Positions 10,587-22,239 of a stretch of 39,549 nt of DNA are shown piece after piece. Below the pieces are notes generated by a model that saw nothing but the letters and a program-made list of their open reading frames with translations, made no database searches and had not been told where the DNA came from. This DNA comes from Purshia tridentata (Eukaryota; Streptophyta; Magnoliopsida; Rosales; Rosaceae), in the NCBI GenBank assembly GCA_003254885.1, contig QANT01000514.1:1-39549 (forward strand). The letters are read 5' to 3'. A program made the position numbers and the translations under genes. Each line of letters starts with the position of its first letter. Within the stretch, counting starts at the first letter, position 1.

Positions 10587-10974
10587 GGGGAATACTATGT
10601 GCTTTCTCCTTTGTACTTTTTTCTTGTGCATTCTCTCTTCTTTTGTTCATTTGACAATTTAATCTCACAATCGAAACCGTTCAATATCAAGATCATCATT
10701 TATAGATCCACCCTGCAAAAAATTATCCAAATCAAAAATTGTTTAGTCATTTACCTGTTATCAAATAAATAGATAGTTTTGGTAACAATTAAATTCACCG
10801 TTAGTTATTTGATAACAGTTAGATAGCTAAACGAATTCTGATTTGATTAATTTTTTACAAAGTTGATTTATAAATAATGATCTTAATATTGAACGATTTC
10901 AATCGTGAGATTAAATTGTCAAATGAAAAAAAAATAAAGCACAAAAAAAAAAAGGCACGCAGCATTTTCCTCCT
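10587..10974. mobile_element. Fold-back (long inverted repeat) element between UGT copies B and C
   Basis: Two long arms are reverse complements: about 10643-10768 pairs with about 10802-10927 at roughly 85 percent identity with almost no indels, and weaker pairing extends outward to about 10587 and 10974. The spacer is only about 33 bp, so the whole would fold into one long hairpin. TAAAA is found just outside both ends, which may be the target duplication. There is no coding frame. It fits a fold-back MITE; the superfamily is uncertain. Confidence 0.75.
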
Positions 10975-11014
10975 AAAAATTTGAGTTTGGATTCACACTT
11001 AAGACTGTAGCCTC

Positions 11015-11153
11015 AANCGATCCGATCCGATTTTGTGAATATCCGAACTTGTGGATATCAGAATTTGTGGATCGTATATGGATATGAAAATTGCTATACC
11101 GCAAATTGTGGATTGGATATGGATAATGATTTGTGGATCGGATGCACCCCTAG
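11015..11153. repeat. GGATATGGAT-rich interspersed repeat, contains an undetermined base
   Basis: The stretch repeats variants of GGATCGGAT, GATATGGAT and TTTGTGGAT, ending GATGCACCCCTAG, a phrase common at the ends of plant MITEs. The base at 11017 is N. No matching opposite terminus can be confirmed, partly because of the N. Confidence 0.4.
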
Positions 11154-11545
11154 TCTATCCTGTCCTATCCATATCTCGTGCAGTCCCGTATAATACTTTC
11201 TAACTAAGAATTTACGTGTCCTGTATATATTTGGGGATGTGAAAATTTTCTCCAAGTGGGCAGACCCAAGTATATGATTATTGAGTCATGCATGTGAGGG
11301 AATCATGTCCAGTACAGAAAAGGCAAAAGCAAAAGAGATAGTGAAGAAAGGAAAAAAGGGCGGCATTGTCAGTGATCTTAGGCGACCGAACTGAGGGAGT
11401 GGCATTTGGCAACAGTGTTTTTAGGTGTTGGAAAATTGAATGATCGTATAGTACTTTAAAACTGATAAGACTTGTCTTTCCCGAAATACCCCATTTTCCT
11501 TAGCTTTGTATATGAATAATTTGAGAGAGAGAGAGAGAAGTAAGA

Positions 11546-13118
11546 ATGGATTCCAGTGCCTTGACAAAGAAGCCACATGCAGTTTGCATACCATTCCCAG
11601 CGCAAGGTCACATAAACCCAATGCTGAAATTAGCCAAACTTCTCCACTACAAGGCTTCCACATAACCTTTGTGAACACAGAGTACAACCACAAACGCCTG
11701 CTTAAATCCCGAGGTCCCAACTCACTTGGTGGCCTCCCCACCTTCCGATTCGAAACCATTCCGGATGGCCTCCCTCCAACTGATGCCAATGCCACCCAAG
11801 ACATACCATCCCTAGCCAATTCCACAAGTAAAAACTGCTTACCACCCTTCAGAGACCTTCTCGTCAAGCTCAATTCTTCGCCAAATTTTCCTGCCGTTAC
11901 TTGCATAGTTTCTGATGGTGGCATGACCTTCACACTTGATGCTGCTCAGGAACTGGGAATTCCCGACGTCCTTTTCCACACAGAAAGTGCTTGTGGCTTC
12001 ATGGCCTACCTTCACCATCACGCTCTCATTCAAAAGGGTTTCTTTCCTCTTAAAGGTACAATTGTTTTAATCACTTAAATAATGAAATGACCAAAAATTT
12101 CTGCGTGGTCATTTTGGAAACCACTGACTTTGTACTAAATAATCTATTTGATTTTGCAGATGATAGTTGTTTGACAAACGGGTATTTAGACACTGTGATA
12201 GATTGGATACCAGGCATCAGAGGCATTCGTTTGAAGGATATCCCCAGCTTCATTATAACCACAGACCCCAATGACCAAATGCTTGTTTATCTTGTGTCTG
12301 AGATGCACCGAGCCCAAAGAGCTTCTGCTATCATTTTGAACACATTCGATGCCTTAGAGCATCAAGTTTTGGATGCATTTTCGAGTTTGGGATTTCTGCC
12401 ATCTATTTACTCAATTGGACCTCTACAACTACAGCTTGTTCAAATCCCAAGAAATAATAAAGATTTGAACTTCATTGGGTCGAACCTATGGAGCGAACAA
12501 CCAGAGTGTCTTGAATGGCTTGATTCTAAAGAACCCAATTCAGTGGTTTATGTCAACTTTGGAAGCATCACAGTCATGACATCCGAGCAGCTAATTGAGT
12601 TTGCTTGGGGACTTGCAAATACCAACAAGCCCTTTTTGTGGGTCATTAGGCCTGACCTTGTGCAAGCAGGGGACCAATCAGCCGTTGCAGTTCCACCAGA
12701 GTTTGTGGAAGAGACCAAGGAAAGGGGTCTATTGGCAAGTTGGTGCCCTCAAGAACAAGTCCTGAGCCACCCTTCTATTGGAGGATTCTTGACTCACAGT
12801 GGGTGGAACTCTACCCTTGAAAGTGTTTGTGGTGGAGTGCCTATGATTTGTTGGCCTTTCTTTGCTGAGCAACGGACCAATTGCAAGTACAGTTGCGAAG
12901 ATTGGGGCATAGGAATGGAGATAGAGGGTGATGCCAAAAGGGATTATGTAGAGGGGCTTGTGAGAAACTTGCTGGAGGGAGAGAAGGGCAAAGAGATGAG
13001 GAAGAAGGCCATGGAATGGAAGAAGTTGGCAGAGGAGGCCACTACTGCTCCTAATGGCTCATCTTTCTTGGATTTGGACAAAATGATCAACAAGGTGCTT
13101 CTTTCTCCGAGAAATTAA
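11546..13118 (+). CDS. UDP-glycosyltransferase, UGT85A-like (tandem copy C, frameshifted as read)
   Basis: Third tandem UGT85A-type gene. The start at 11546 ([11 protein letters not shown]) follows a GA-rich leader like that of copy A. Exon 1 is 11546-12055 and exon 2 is 12160-13118, with a phase-1 GT-AG intron. Exon 1 is 510 nt against 511 in copy A, because one A is missing at 11651-11652, where copies A and B read AAAGG. As written this stops translation about 36 codons in; otherwise every part is present and the length would be 489 residues. The AQGH histidine, the SDG aspartate, an NFGSIT phosphate-binding segment and a complete PSPG box (12741-12872, ending AEQ) are all intact, and exon 2 is uninterrupted to the SPRN C-terminus. 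A single change in an A run in an otherwise perfect gene may be a sequencing error, or a very recent inactivation. Closest to copy A in exon 1. Confidence 0.82.
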
Positions 13119-13193
13119 AATCTACTTAATTAAATTAGAGATAAAGCTATTACTTAGTTTGTGCTTGGATCATTGATCTATTTCTGCATAAAT

Positions 13194-13254
13194 GAAATAT
13201 AATGTGTAGTTTTCTTGGCCAAAAAAAAGAAAAAGAAATATAATGTGTAGTTTT
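13194..13254. mobile_element. Ultra-short LINE-like tail with 20-bp target duplication
   Basis: The 20-bp string GAAATATAATGTGTAGTTTT occurs at 13194-13213 and again at 13235-13254. Between them lie only 21 bases, CTTGGCC followed by an A-rich run. A perfect direct duplication flanking an A tail is the signature of target-primed insertion by a LINE, here truncated almost to nothing. It lies about 80 bp after the stop codon of UGT copy C, probably in or near its 3' untranslated region. Confidence 0.75.
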
Positions 13255-14156
13255 GGAATTTCCCCTGGTTCTTGAGAAATTCCAAAGTCCATACCTAAAT
13301 AAAGGGTATATACTATGTATCTGTTTCAACAGTTCCATGGTTGTAATTTCTAATAATTTTCATGCAGTGTCAATCTTCAACTTCCAGGCTTGTCTGAATG
13401 CCTCAAGTTTTTATTGTTGTTTTGAAGTGGATAATCTGATCTGCACACCAATTATCTGGTTGCGTTAATCTCCAATTCAAGGTTACAACGAAGTTGCAAT
13501 CATATATAGCTTGTCTTTCACGTGCCATTTATTTAATTAAGAACGCATCCCGTTACATACTCAATTTTTCAAACAATTTATTACGAGAGGTCTGTAACTC
13601 TTCTATTGAAGGACTTTTCTAAATGAATATAGGGTGGTAGGGCCTACATACAAGTAGCTATTAATTGGAGTCCTATGACTTTTAAGGACTCCAAATTTGT
13701 TAGGTGTAGCATTAATTCCTACGACAGTAACATCGTCCTAAGGTAATAGCCATGCAATGCACATGTGCCTTGAATTCATGGGTTACCTTCAGTATCTCTT
13801 TGATTGAATAGGGTCTTAATGATGGCTCTCAAAAGTGTTAGCCCTTTACTCTATTTCTTTCAATGTCAAAGTTTTTCATTTGCAAACATTCGGAGATTGA
13901 TCGACTTGACATATCACATATGTGCCCTTGAATTCATAGGGTTCTTCATTAGATTTTGATTAGAATGCCCATGACCGATGACTAGCTAACCACTGTTTTG
14001 TAAAAAAGTGCTATAGACATAAACAGAGTAAAAATCATGAAATCTTCAAGATTAATTCTTTTTTATTTTTTTATTTTTTTGCAACCAACTATCGTCTATG
14101 ATATTTGAATGAAATCCTTTCTTCTGGGTCCTCCAAATTTATATTCTACAGAATAT
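13255..14156. other. Gene-free stretch between UGT copy C and Harbinger-like element
   Basis: Non-coding. I see no gene, no strong inverted or direct repeats, and only short AT-rich runs (a T/A-rich tract near 14060-14080). Confidence 0.35.
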
Positions 14157-14400
14157 TAGGGGAGTGTATTCAATTAGGATTTTAAATGACTTTGGTGGAA
14201 TTTAAATGTCATATGGTATTCAATCAAGACTTTTAAAGAGTCTATGAAAATTTAGTGTTATTTATACAGAATATTATGGGAGTATATTCAATTAGGATTT
14301 TAAATGACTTTGGTAGAATTTAAATGTCATATGGTATTCAATCAAAACTTTTAAAGAGTCTATGAAAATTTAGTGTTATTTAATTAAGACTTTTAAAGAG
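14147..14400. repeat. 118-bp tandem duplication at the left end of the Harbinger-like element
   Basis: TACAGAATATTA followed by the terminal GGGAGTRTATTCAATTAGG phrase and about 90 further bases occurs at 14147 and again at 14265, period 118 bp. The duplication includes flanking host bases plus the element's own terminus, so a second, slightly changed terminus (ATGGGAGTATATTC) lies inside the element. Confidence 0.75.
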
Positions 14401-15588
14401 TCTGAAAAAGTCTGGTGGTATTCAATCAAGACTTTTAAAAAGTCTATAAAAGTGATGTGGTATTCAAAAAGTCATTGAGTTATAAAGAATTTATTAAATG
14501 ATAGACTTTCATGGACTTTGGAGTGTAAACTATGTTATATCAAAATCAATAATTCTTCAGCCTTTCTTCTGTAGATTTCAAAGGATTTCAAATATATTTT
14601 TTATTTTTATTTCAAAAATTAATAAAATAAAAAATGGTATTTATATTTCATTAGCACCAAAGCCCACCCCCTAATCAACATTAACTTTTTATAACATTGG
14701 TACTTTCATAATTCATACCCATAGTTCAATCAAGAGTATATGTATAAAATATGTATATAAGTTATTAATGGAGAAATAAAAGAGTTATAGCATGCTTGTT
14801 GAAAGTTTGAAAATCACATCCTTAGAAAAAGAAAAAAAATTGAAAAATCACATGGGTGATCAAAATCAAGACAATGCTTTGTATTACAATCATATCGGAT
14901 CTAATAAGCCAATGAATCGTAGCTAAAATAAAAATTGCCTCTCTGATTGCTTCTCCATAAACATATATATATATATATAAATTGATTACTTGAAATGATC
15001 CTGCACTTCCAAAATAATAGTGTTTGCTATACATATATATTTGTGGTATTTCCATTTATGGTCCTATTTTTGGAGAAAATTATAGCCCAACATTATATAT
15101 TATAATATATAATGATAAAGCTAGTATAATATTTGAACTCTGATTGAATGGGAAAAATTATATTTTTTATTTGTTACTAATTTGTCTTTTGTATTAATAA
15201 AACTATATATTAGTCAAACTGTTAGTTGAAGCAATAATTGATGGTTTGGCTTTCTAAGGCCTTCTACAATAATGAAAGCCAATATCCAATACCCAAAATT
15301 GTTTTTGAGTATTAAATAGTGTCCATTTTCAAAATAGAATTAATAGAAACAAAAATTAATAGAATTAGAACATTAAAGAGTTTTATAAATCTTTCAAAAT
15401 AATTGGAATCAAAGTCTGTATAGAGTCTATGAAGATTTATATAGAGTCTATGAAAGTCTATATGGAGTCTGTGAAAATCTATATAGAGTCTGTAAAAGTT
15501 ATTAAAAATCTATAAACTCTGCAAAAGTCAATAACTTTTAAAAACTCTACAAAAGTCTTTTAAAATCTTAATTGAATACACCCCCCTT
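14160..15588. mobile_element. PIF/Harbinger-like non-autonomous element with GACTTTTAA subterminal repeats
   Basis: The left end reads GGGGAGTGTATTCAATTAGG and the right end in reverse reads GGGGGGTGTATTCAATTAAG; the inverted repeat continues for about 35 bp. TTA lies directly outside both ends, the 3-bp target preference of PIF/Harbinger elements. Inside are many copies of AAGACTTTTAAAGAGTCTATG-like motifs in both orientations, concentrated near the two ends. No transposase frame is present. Related motifs continue past the right edge to about 15870, suggesting a neighbouring or nested second copy. Confidence 0.65.
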
Positions 15589-15880
15589 AGTGTAGCTAGA
15601 TTTTCGTAGACTTTTTAAGTAATAGACTTTCACAAAGTCTATAAAAGTCCTAATTCAATACTGTGCGCAAGATTGATTTTCAAGGACTTTTTATAAGTCT
15701 TTAACAATTCTGATTGAATACAACAAGACTTGCATAAACCTTTTTGAAGTCTTTAAAAGTTATAACTATATACCACAATATTTTTATAGACTTTATAAAA
15801 GTTTATATTGAATACACTTATAAAGTCCACCAAAGTCTTTAAAAGTCATTATTAATACCACCATAAACCTTATGGCTTTT
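15589..15880. repeat. Additional AAGTCTTTAAAAGTC-type repeats, likely related element fragment
   Basis: The stretch contains repeated TAGACTTT, AAGTCTTTAAAAGT, and GATTGAATACA or TTGAATACAC phrases, the same vocabulary as the element to its left. There are several internal TTGAATACA-type ends, so this may be a damaged second copy or a nested insertion. I cannot set exact edges. Confidence 0.5.
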
Positions 15881-16466
15881 AAAATTCTAATAAAACTCAA
15901 TAATATTGTAACAATTCCACATCATATAATATTGATTCATTAGTTTCTTTTCTTTTTTTTAACGGATACCAAGTGCCAAGCACTCAGTAATGCATTTTTG
16001 TTTCTTTCTCGAGCACTCGGCATTGATTTGCTAGCTTTTGTTAAGTTTTAACTCAAGCGGCCAAAATTTCAAAGTTAAAATATAACATATAACCTCTAAA
16101 AGCTCTATTCTACACTATAGAAAGGTATGCGTGAAACTGTAATCTATACCCTGAAAATATTTTGCCTAAATCAAAACAAGAGAAAGCATGGATAGATCGG
16201 ATAGAAGCTAGCTACACCTTTTGGGTTGGGAACTAAAAAGTAAAAGCATCTAGTTTTTATTATTGCCCAACATCAATGACACTTTAATTTCAAAGGAGAT
16301 GATGAAGGAGCCCAATTGATACGAATCAAACTCATGCATATTTCCACTCGAAATCATCATCATCATAAAGTTTAAAAAAGAGCCCTAAAATTTGGGGCCT
16401 CAAAGTTTAATTGGGTATGCATGGCCCATAAGGAACTGGTGTCATAACTTGGCAGCTAGGCCTTTA
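15881..16466. other. Gene-free stretch downstream of the WIP gene
   Basis: Non-coding AT-rich sequence next to the 3' end of the minus-strand zinc-finger gene, so part of it is probably that gene's 3' untranslated region. No repeat or RNA gene is seen. Confidence 0.35.
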
Positions 16467-17844
16467 TTAAAACAAAGAAGGTGTACTAGTATCCTCATCA
16501 TGAGGCCCAACTCCATCAAAAGAACTAGGAGGAAATGAGCTATGACCCGATCCAAATGCCTTAATATGGTCTTTAAGTGATCTCCTGTGCTTGAAGTCCG
16601 AACCACAAATGCAGAGCCAGCGCTTGCCACAGTTCTTCTCATGGGTCCTCCAGTCACCTTTTACAGCCAGCAGCTTCCCACACTTGCGGCACATGAAGGG
16701 CTTCATGCCATGTTTCCTCTTGTAGTGGGTTTGCAGAGTCCGGAAGTCTTTGAGAGGCTTTGCTCTCGGGTGGTCGATGTTGTTCTTGCACCCTTCTGCA
16801 CAGCAATAGCATGGGATGCCTAACATGGTTCGCGGCTGTGTTCCCTTCAATGACTCCGGCCCTCTTCGGTACTGTGATCCATGCCCCCACATGTGCATCT
16901 GCCAAAGAAATCATGGCATTTGGAAATAGAAAGCGTAGTGATAGTGAAATAAGATTAATAATATGATATATAAAGAGGCGGCTTCAGGTGTGGTCCACAT
17001 TAATATATATATATATATATGTATGAGGTAGGTTAATAAATTTTCAAATTTTGCAAATACCAACTTAAAGGCTTAATTAAAGCTCCTTTTGGTATGATTT
17101 GAAGGGTTTCGGTTTTGAAATCAAGCTAGGGATGTGAATCCAAGTTGAAGCCTGAGTACTGTCGCTTTTGAAATCAAAGAATGTTGATCGAAGTTGAAAC
17201 ACATTCGAGCCCTATATACAAAAGTGATTAATCGGGTACAGCAGCAAATGCGCTTTCAGGCTTTCATGTTGGTAAAAACTTTGACTAAGGTTTGTATGTG
17301 CATTGGAATTTTACAACAATTCGGATGACCGCAAGTGGTGAGAAACCATACAAATATAAGAAAATTATGTACCAAATATTTGAAGGAGAGTTTAATATAC
17401 AATTATTAGAACAAGGTTTATTAATTGTACCTGGAGATTATTGTAGCGGTTAAATGTTTTGAAGCAGATTTGGCAAGAAAAATGACTGAAGCCGATGAGT
17501 ATTTGTTCTGATGTTGGTATCCAATATTTTTGTGTTGCCACATTACTTTCATGACCTTCCTTCTCATTCGAATTGAAGGAGACATCTGAATAATATTCTG
17601 GCAGGCCAATTTGTAAGGCCACAGTGACTTCCTCATCTTTAAGATCTTCATTGCATGGTTTAGGGTTCTGATCATCTCGGCAAGGCCCTTTGGGTGAACG
17701 AAGTAGGCAACTTATGAGTGGTAGAGGTTCAAGATCAAGTTCAGCACTTAGGTTCTTATTTGGGAAAAGATTGAGGGTCTGATCATCAGCATGGTTTGCA
17801 GAAAATAAGGGAGAGGATGTTGATGAAATTTCAGAGGGCTCCAT
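16467..17844 (-). CDS. WIP-family C2H2 zinc-finger transcription factor
   Basis: A nuclear DNA-binding protein of the plant WIP family, whose members (TT1, NTT, DOT5 and relatives) control seed-coat, transmitting-tract, root and vein development. Exon 1 is 17844-17431 and exon 2 is 16898-16467; the intron is GT-AG in phase 0. The product has 281 residues. The family-naming Trp108-Ile109-Pro110 precedes zinc finger 1 (Cys124, Cys127, His140, His144), which is split by the intron, a hallmark of WIP genes. The very conserved block [20 protein letters not shown] and further Cys/His pairs (Cys208, Cys211 and the [12 protein letters not shown] stretch) follow. The C-terminal half looks most like WIP3 or WIP6 (LAVKGDW, GKRW, SGH), but I do not assign an orthologue. 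The start at 17844 has GGA after ATG; no earlier in-frame ATG is present. It appears intact. Confidence 0.93.
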
Positions 17845-19844
17845 ATATATGATCAGTAATGAATGGTGCAATATATCTCTTGATTAGAGATATCAAGGTT
17901 TTTATAATGAAATATCGTAGAGCATGAATGCATGGTGATAATCATGAGTGAGAGAGAGAGAGAGAGAGAGAGAGGGTGGTAGGGTGGCTGGAGAATATTT
18001 TAGTTGAACGAAAACAACCTTTGTTGAGGGGGTCATAACTATGGGCTGCAAGCACTGTGTATATGTTTCAGGCAAGGAACGAAATAACCTTAAATTTTGT
18101 GGCCCATGTCACCTAAATTTAGAAAGAATTGCACCACAGAGGGTTGAAAATCTAGGGCAATATGCATCATACATGCACTAGTACGACTCTGCTAGCTAAT
18201 TACCCAACAGTCAACCCATGCCAGACACATGAGAATGAGAGGGTTGCAGGGTGAATCATTAATTTCTAGTTATTTAGGACATTTCATTGATATTCGTATA
18301 TTACGTGCAAGATTTAATTAAGCTAGATCGATATGGTTGATTGGTAGTTTATCTACCTTTATAATTTAGTTATCCCCCAAAGTTGACATGTTATCTTCAA
18401 TTTAATTATTACCGCAGTACTACTAGAGCTAGCAATAATTAATTATGAGAATGTTGTTTTCCTTGCATTTCATATCGACTTGGCCATTTGATGGCTTGCT
18501 AGCTAGCCAAAGCAATATTTTCAGCATCAAGCCATATATATGTGGTCAGTGATTGTAGCACAATTACCAAGTAGTGGCAAATATGTATAAAATTAAATTG
18601 GTCAGTGACTGTAGCTCAATTACCAAGTAGACCCAATTTGAACAATTGCAGATTATACCTTGCTAGCTAGCCATTCTGTCTCCTCATGCGAGCCATCATA
18701 TATGATCTTAATTAATTAGTGTGCTAGTTGGAGAGTTCTGCCCATGTCTTTAATTTTGGGTGTTATTATTATATATATACGTCAATACGTGTGAGATTTT
18801 ATTTAAAAAAATATTGATATAACTTAACGAGGCATCCCATTTAATATATATATATATGTACTTATATTGCACAGTTCATTTGATATGAAAATTTTACTTG
18901 ATATACGATTAGGATTTAAATATTAAAAAAAAAATTTAATAGAATATTGAAATTTATATATCTTGACAAGCCAATATGATGGCCGACCGTTTGAATTACC
19001 ATTGACATTTTTCTCTACTTGAAAACTTGAATATAACGAGTGTATATACACTTTAATTATCAGAACATCTCTTTGATCTCATATTAATAATTATGTTAAC
19101 ATTTATTGAGAAAGTAAAAGCTTATACCCTCCATACGGCCAATTTTTTTTCCTACCTATTCATATGTCTATCTTGTATTAAAAAATATGTAACTCGATCA
19201 TTCTTCTCATTTTTATATGGATTCAGACACTTAATATTCTTAATGAAAAATAATTGCTTAAACTTAAAAATAAAAAATATGTATTGAAGTGAAGTGCTAT
19301 TTATTAATCACAATGTCAAATAATTACAAGAAACATGAATACATAATTAAAATTATTGAGAATCTAGTTTTGGATCACTGCAAATATTAGTACAATATGA
19401 ATACGCTAGTTCTAATAGAACTATGAAGACTTAACGTGACAATTACATGAATTCAGTTGGGAGTATAAAATAGAATGTAAAAATTGAGAGAATAAATTAG
19501 GAGAAATTAGTTCATACATTATGAAAGAAAAATTAAACACTTAATTTAGATGAACGAAATAATGAAAAGAAAAATAATAATAACCGATGATCTAAGAAAA
19601 ATAGTGCATAAGTTGGTTGATTAGTTCATCTTTTTCTTAATTGCCATAGCTGTGCAACAAGAAATCTCTTGAAGCAGTACGTACGTACCCCACCTAGTGT
19701 TACAGATTTCGACCCAAAAAATTTATGAATGGCTAACGATCGAGAGAATATGGAGATCGATGGACTGTTGAAGAACATGAATTTTATTATGAAGATTATA
19801 CAATTGAAACTTTCATCAAATCATGTATTTATGACTGAGTTCTT
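17845..19844. other. WIP upstream region and intergenic spacer
   Basis: Contains the promoter side of the minus-strand WIP gene, with a (GA)n microsatellite at about 17950-17974 roughly 105 bp upstream of its ATG; GA tracts are common in plant leaders and can bind BPC proteins, which is inference here. A 56-bp period duplication lies at 18544-18655. The rest, to 19844, is AT-rich with no convincing gene. The frame at 19093-19287 is low-complexity and has no recognisable domain. Confidence 0.4.
18544..18655. repeat. Imperfect 56-bp tandem duplication
   Basis: GGTCAGTGATTGTAGCACAA followed by TTACCAAGTAG appears at 18544 and, with two substitutions, again at 18600. The intervening bases (GGCAAATATGTATAAAATTA) differ from those after the second copy. 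Confidence 0.7.
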
Positions 19845-20010
19845 TTAGGAATCTGGGGTACTTTCTGAAGTAGCAACTCCAGCTGCTTCTGTTTCTGTGG
19901 AGGCATATTGTGGATTCTGTGTATCTGAGACCAACAATAACAATACATATATAGATTCATTTCCATGAGCGCATGCACAAATTAATACATATAACATGTA
20001 CAGCAGTATA

Positions 20011-20054
<44 letters not shown>

Positions 20055-22208
20055 ATATTAATTTGAATAGCAATGGTGTGATTAACATTTAGAATTACAC
20101 TGTACGTGCGGTTTTAATTATAATATGAATAATGAAAATGCTTAACATACAGTCTAACAATATAATACACCCCATTCGATTTGAGAGTGAAGCAGTGCCA
20201 CTCCATATGTGTGAAAAAGAAGAAGACCAAGAAGTATTGGGAAATTAATACAACGCGCGGTTACAGAATAATTAATTTCCTTAATTGATCACATATTATG
20301 CTTCTTTTGATCTTATGATCATTTTATGATCTAATAAAGTTCATCTCATGATCACCGTTCATTTATGAATTAAAACATCGTGTACAACATGTATATATAT
20401 GTACTTTCAAGACTGTATTACACACAGTAATTTCGTATAGACAGTAATATATTGATCCTAGGATAGATAGCTAGGAAAGCAATTATTGTATAATAACCTA
20501 CCGAATACTTATCTTTTGGTGTTAAAAAGAGCTACGCAATATGTCAATATTAGCTAGGACGGTCCATAATTCCACCATGACATATCAGGCATATGCCCAA
20601 GGGCCAAGGCAATGAGACAACATCCGACAGAAAATTTGTATTTACGTGCTTTTAAAGAGTGGGCCGGTTATGAACTTATCTGGACTATGGCCGAAAACAA
20701 AATGGCTACAAAAATATATGTTGCAGGCTTGCAGCTAGCCATGACCACTCAACCACTTACGTACAGGCCACTTCCATATATATAAGGTTAAAAAAACCTT
20801 CTTTATGGTCTGGACTTCGTCAAGGTTAAAAAACTTAGATGCGTTTTCTGAATATTGATCAAATTGTCTCATGCAAAAGATATATGGAAAAAATATGATT
20901 ATTTATATATATAGCATTTCTAATATAAGCTATGAATTTGTGCCATATATATGACATTTACCTAGAGTATTCGTGCGTGACCTATAGACATATATATATA
21001 CATATGTATAGTACATAATATTTTTTCTTTGTGATGATATATATCTGTTTAATAAGAAAACATTACTCGAAGATATATATATAATATGATGCCCTTTTGT
21101 ATAATATGACTGACTGTTTGTGCCATATATATGACATCAATTCATTGATGCCCTTTTTTAATTTCCTTGGCTCATCGATCATCAATCATCAATGGCAGTA
21201 TCTAACATGCACGCACCCAACTTTATACGACCACTTAATTGGCTGCATTTTCAGAATGAACCAAGGCCGAAGCCACATGCATGCAGTAGTCACTGTTAGT
21301 TTACACTCTGTGCTTCTGATCTGTCATTGAGTCATGACTTTGTATTGACCCCTTTGGCTAGACAGCTCACTCACATGGGTTGGCTTGCCCTTGTAGCCCC
21401 ACTAGTTAGGTCCATGTTAGACAAATTCCTAGGGAAACAAAAATCCTATATATACAGTTTGTGGGACTAATTATTGGAGTTGTGTAGTTGGGCTTAACTC
21501 ATCAATTCAATGGGGATGGACTTTATTCTACATTTAAAAATTGTCACTAATCTATAAATTAATATATAAATCTATAATTCACTACTAATTATATATCCCT
21601 GAGGTCTTTTGAGATAAAACTTCACACTTAAAAGAGATCTATTGAAAATTAACCTTAACTAATAGACATAAGTAGTTAAATTGGAGGAATATCGGTACAT
21701 GAACAATATTAAATAGTGAGTTCACGCTAGTTTTGTTGCCCACACTAGTAGCTATCGAAAGTTTTTCCATTAATAAACTAAATTATATATTATTAATTCA
21801 CAAACAATTAATGAACACATACATATATATATATTATAAAAATTAGAGAAATTAATTAAGGTAGTTACCAGGAGGAGAGGTAAGAGGAGGAAGATGCCTT
21901 GTGGGGGCTTGTTGTAGGAGTGGAGGATAAGAGGAGAAGGAGCCCTGCTCCATGTGCGTAGGATAGTAGACATATGAAGTTGAGGACATACGGTGCGCCT
22001 GGGGTGTAGAAAATGTTCCCCTTGGAGATTGAAAAGAATACCCATAATAATAGGGAGTGACCATTGTTGAAGATGATGATGATCCTCCATACAGTTGCTG
22101 CTGGTAGTACTGGGGCTGTTGGACTTGTGGATTGTACACAGCCTGCTGCATGCATTAACCATTCAATAATTAATCATGCATGTGAACCAATTTTGTATGT
22201 GTTGTATG

Positions 22209-22239
<31 letters not shown>

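Noticed and set aside
16587..16966. Plus-strand frames of 68-78 codons
   Set aside because: They are shadows of the conserved WIP zinc-finger exon on the minus strand.
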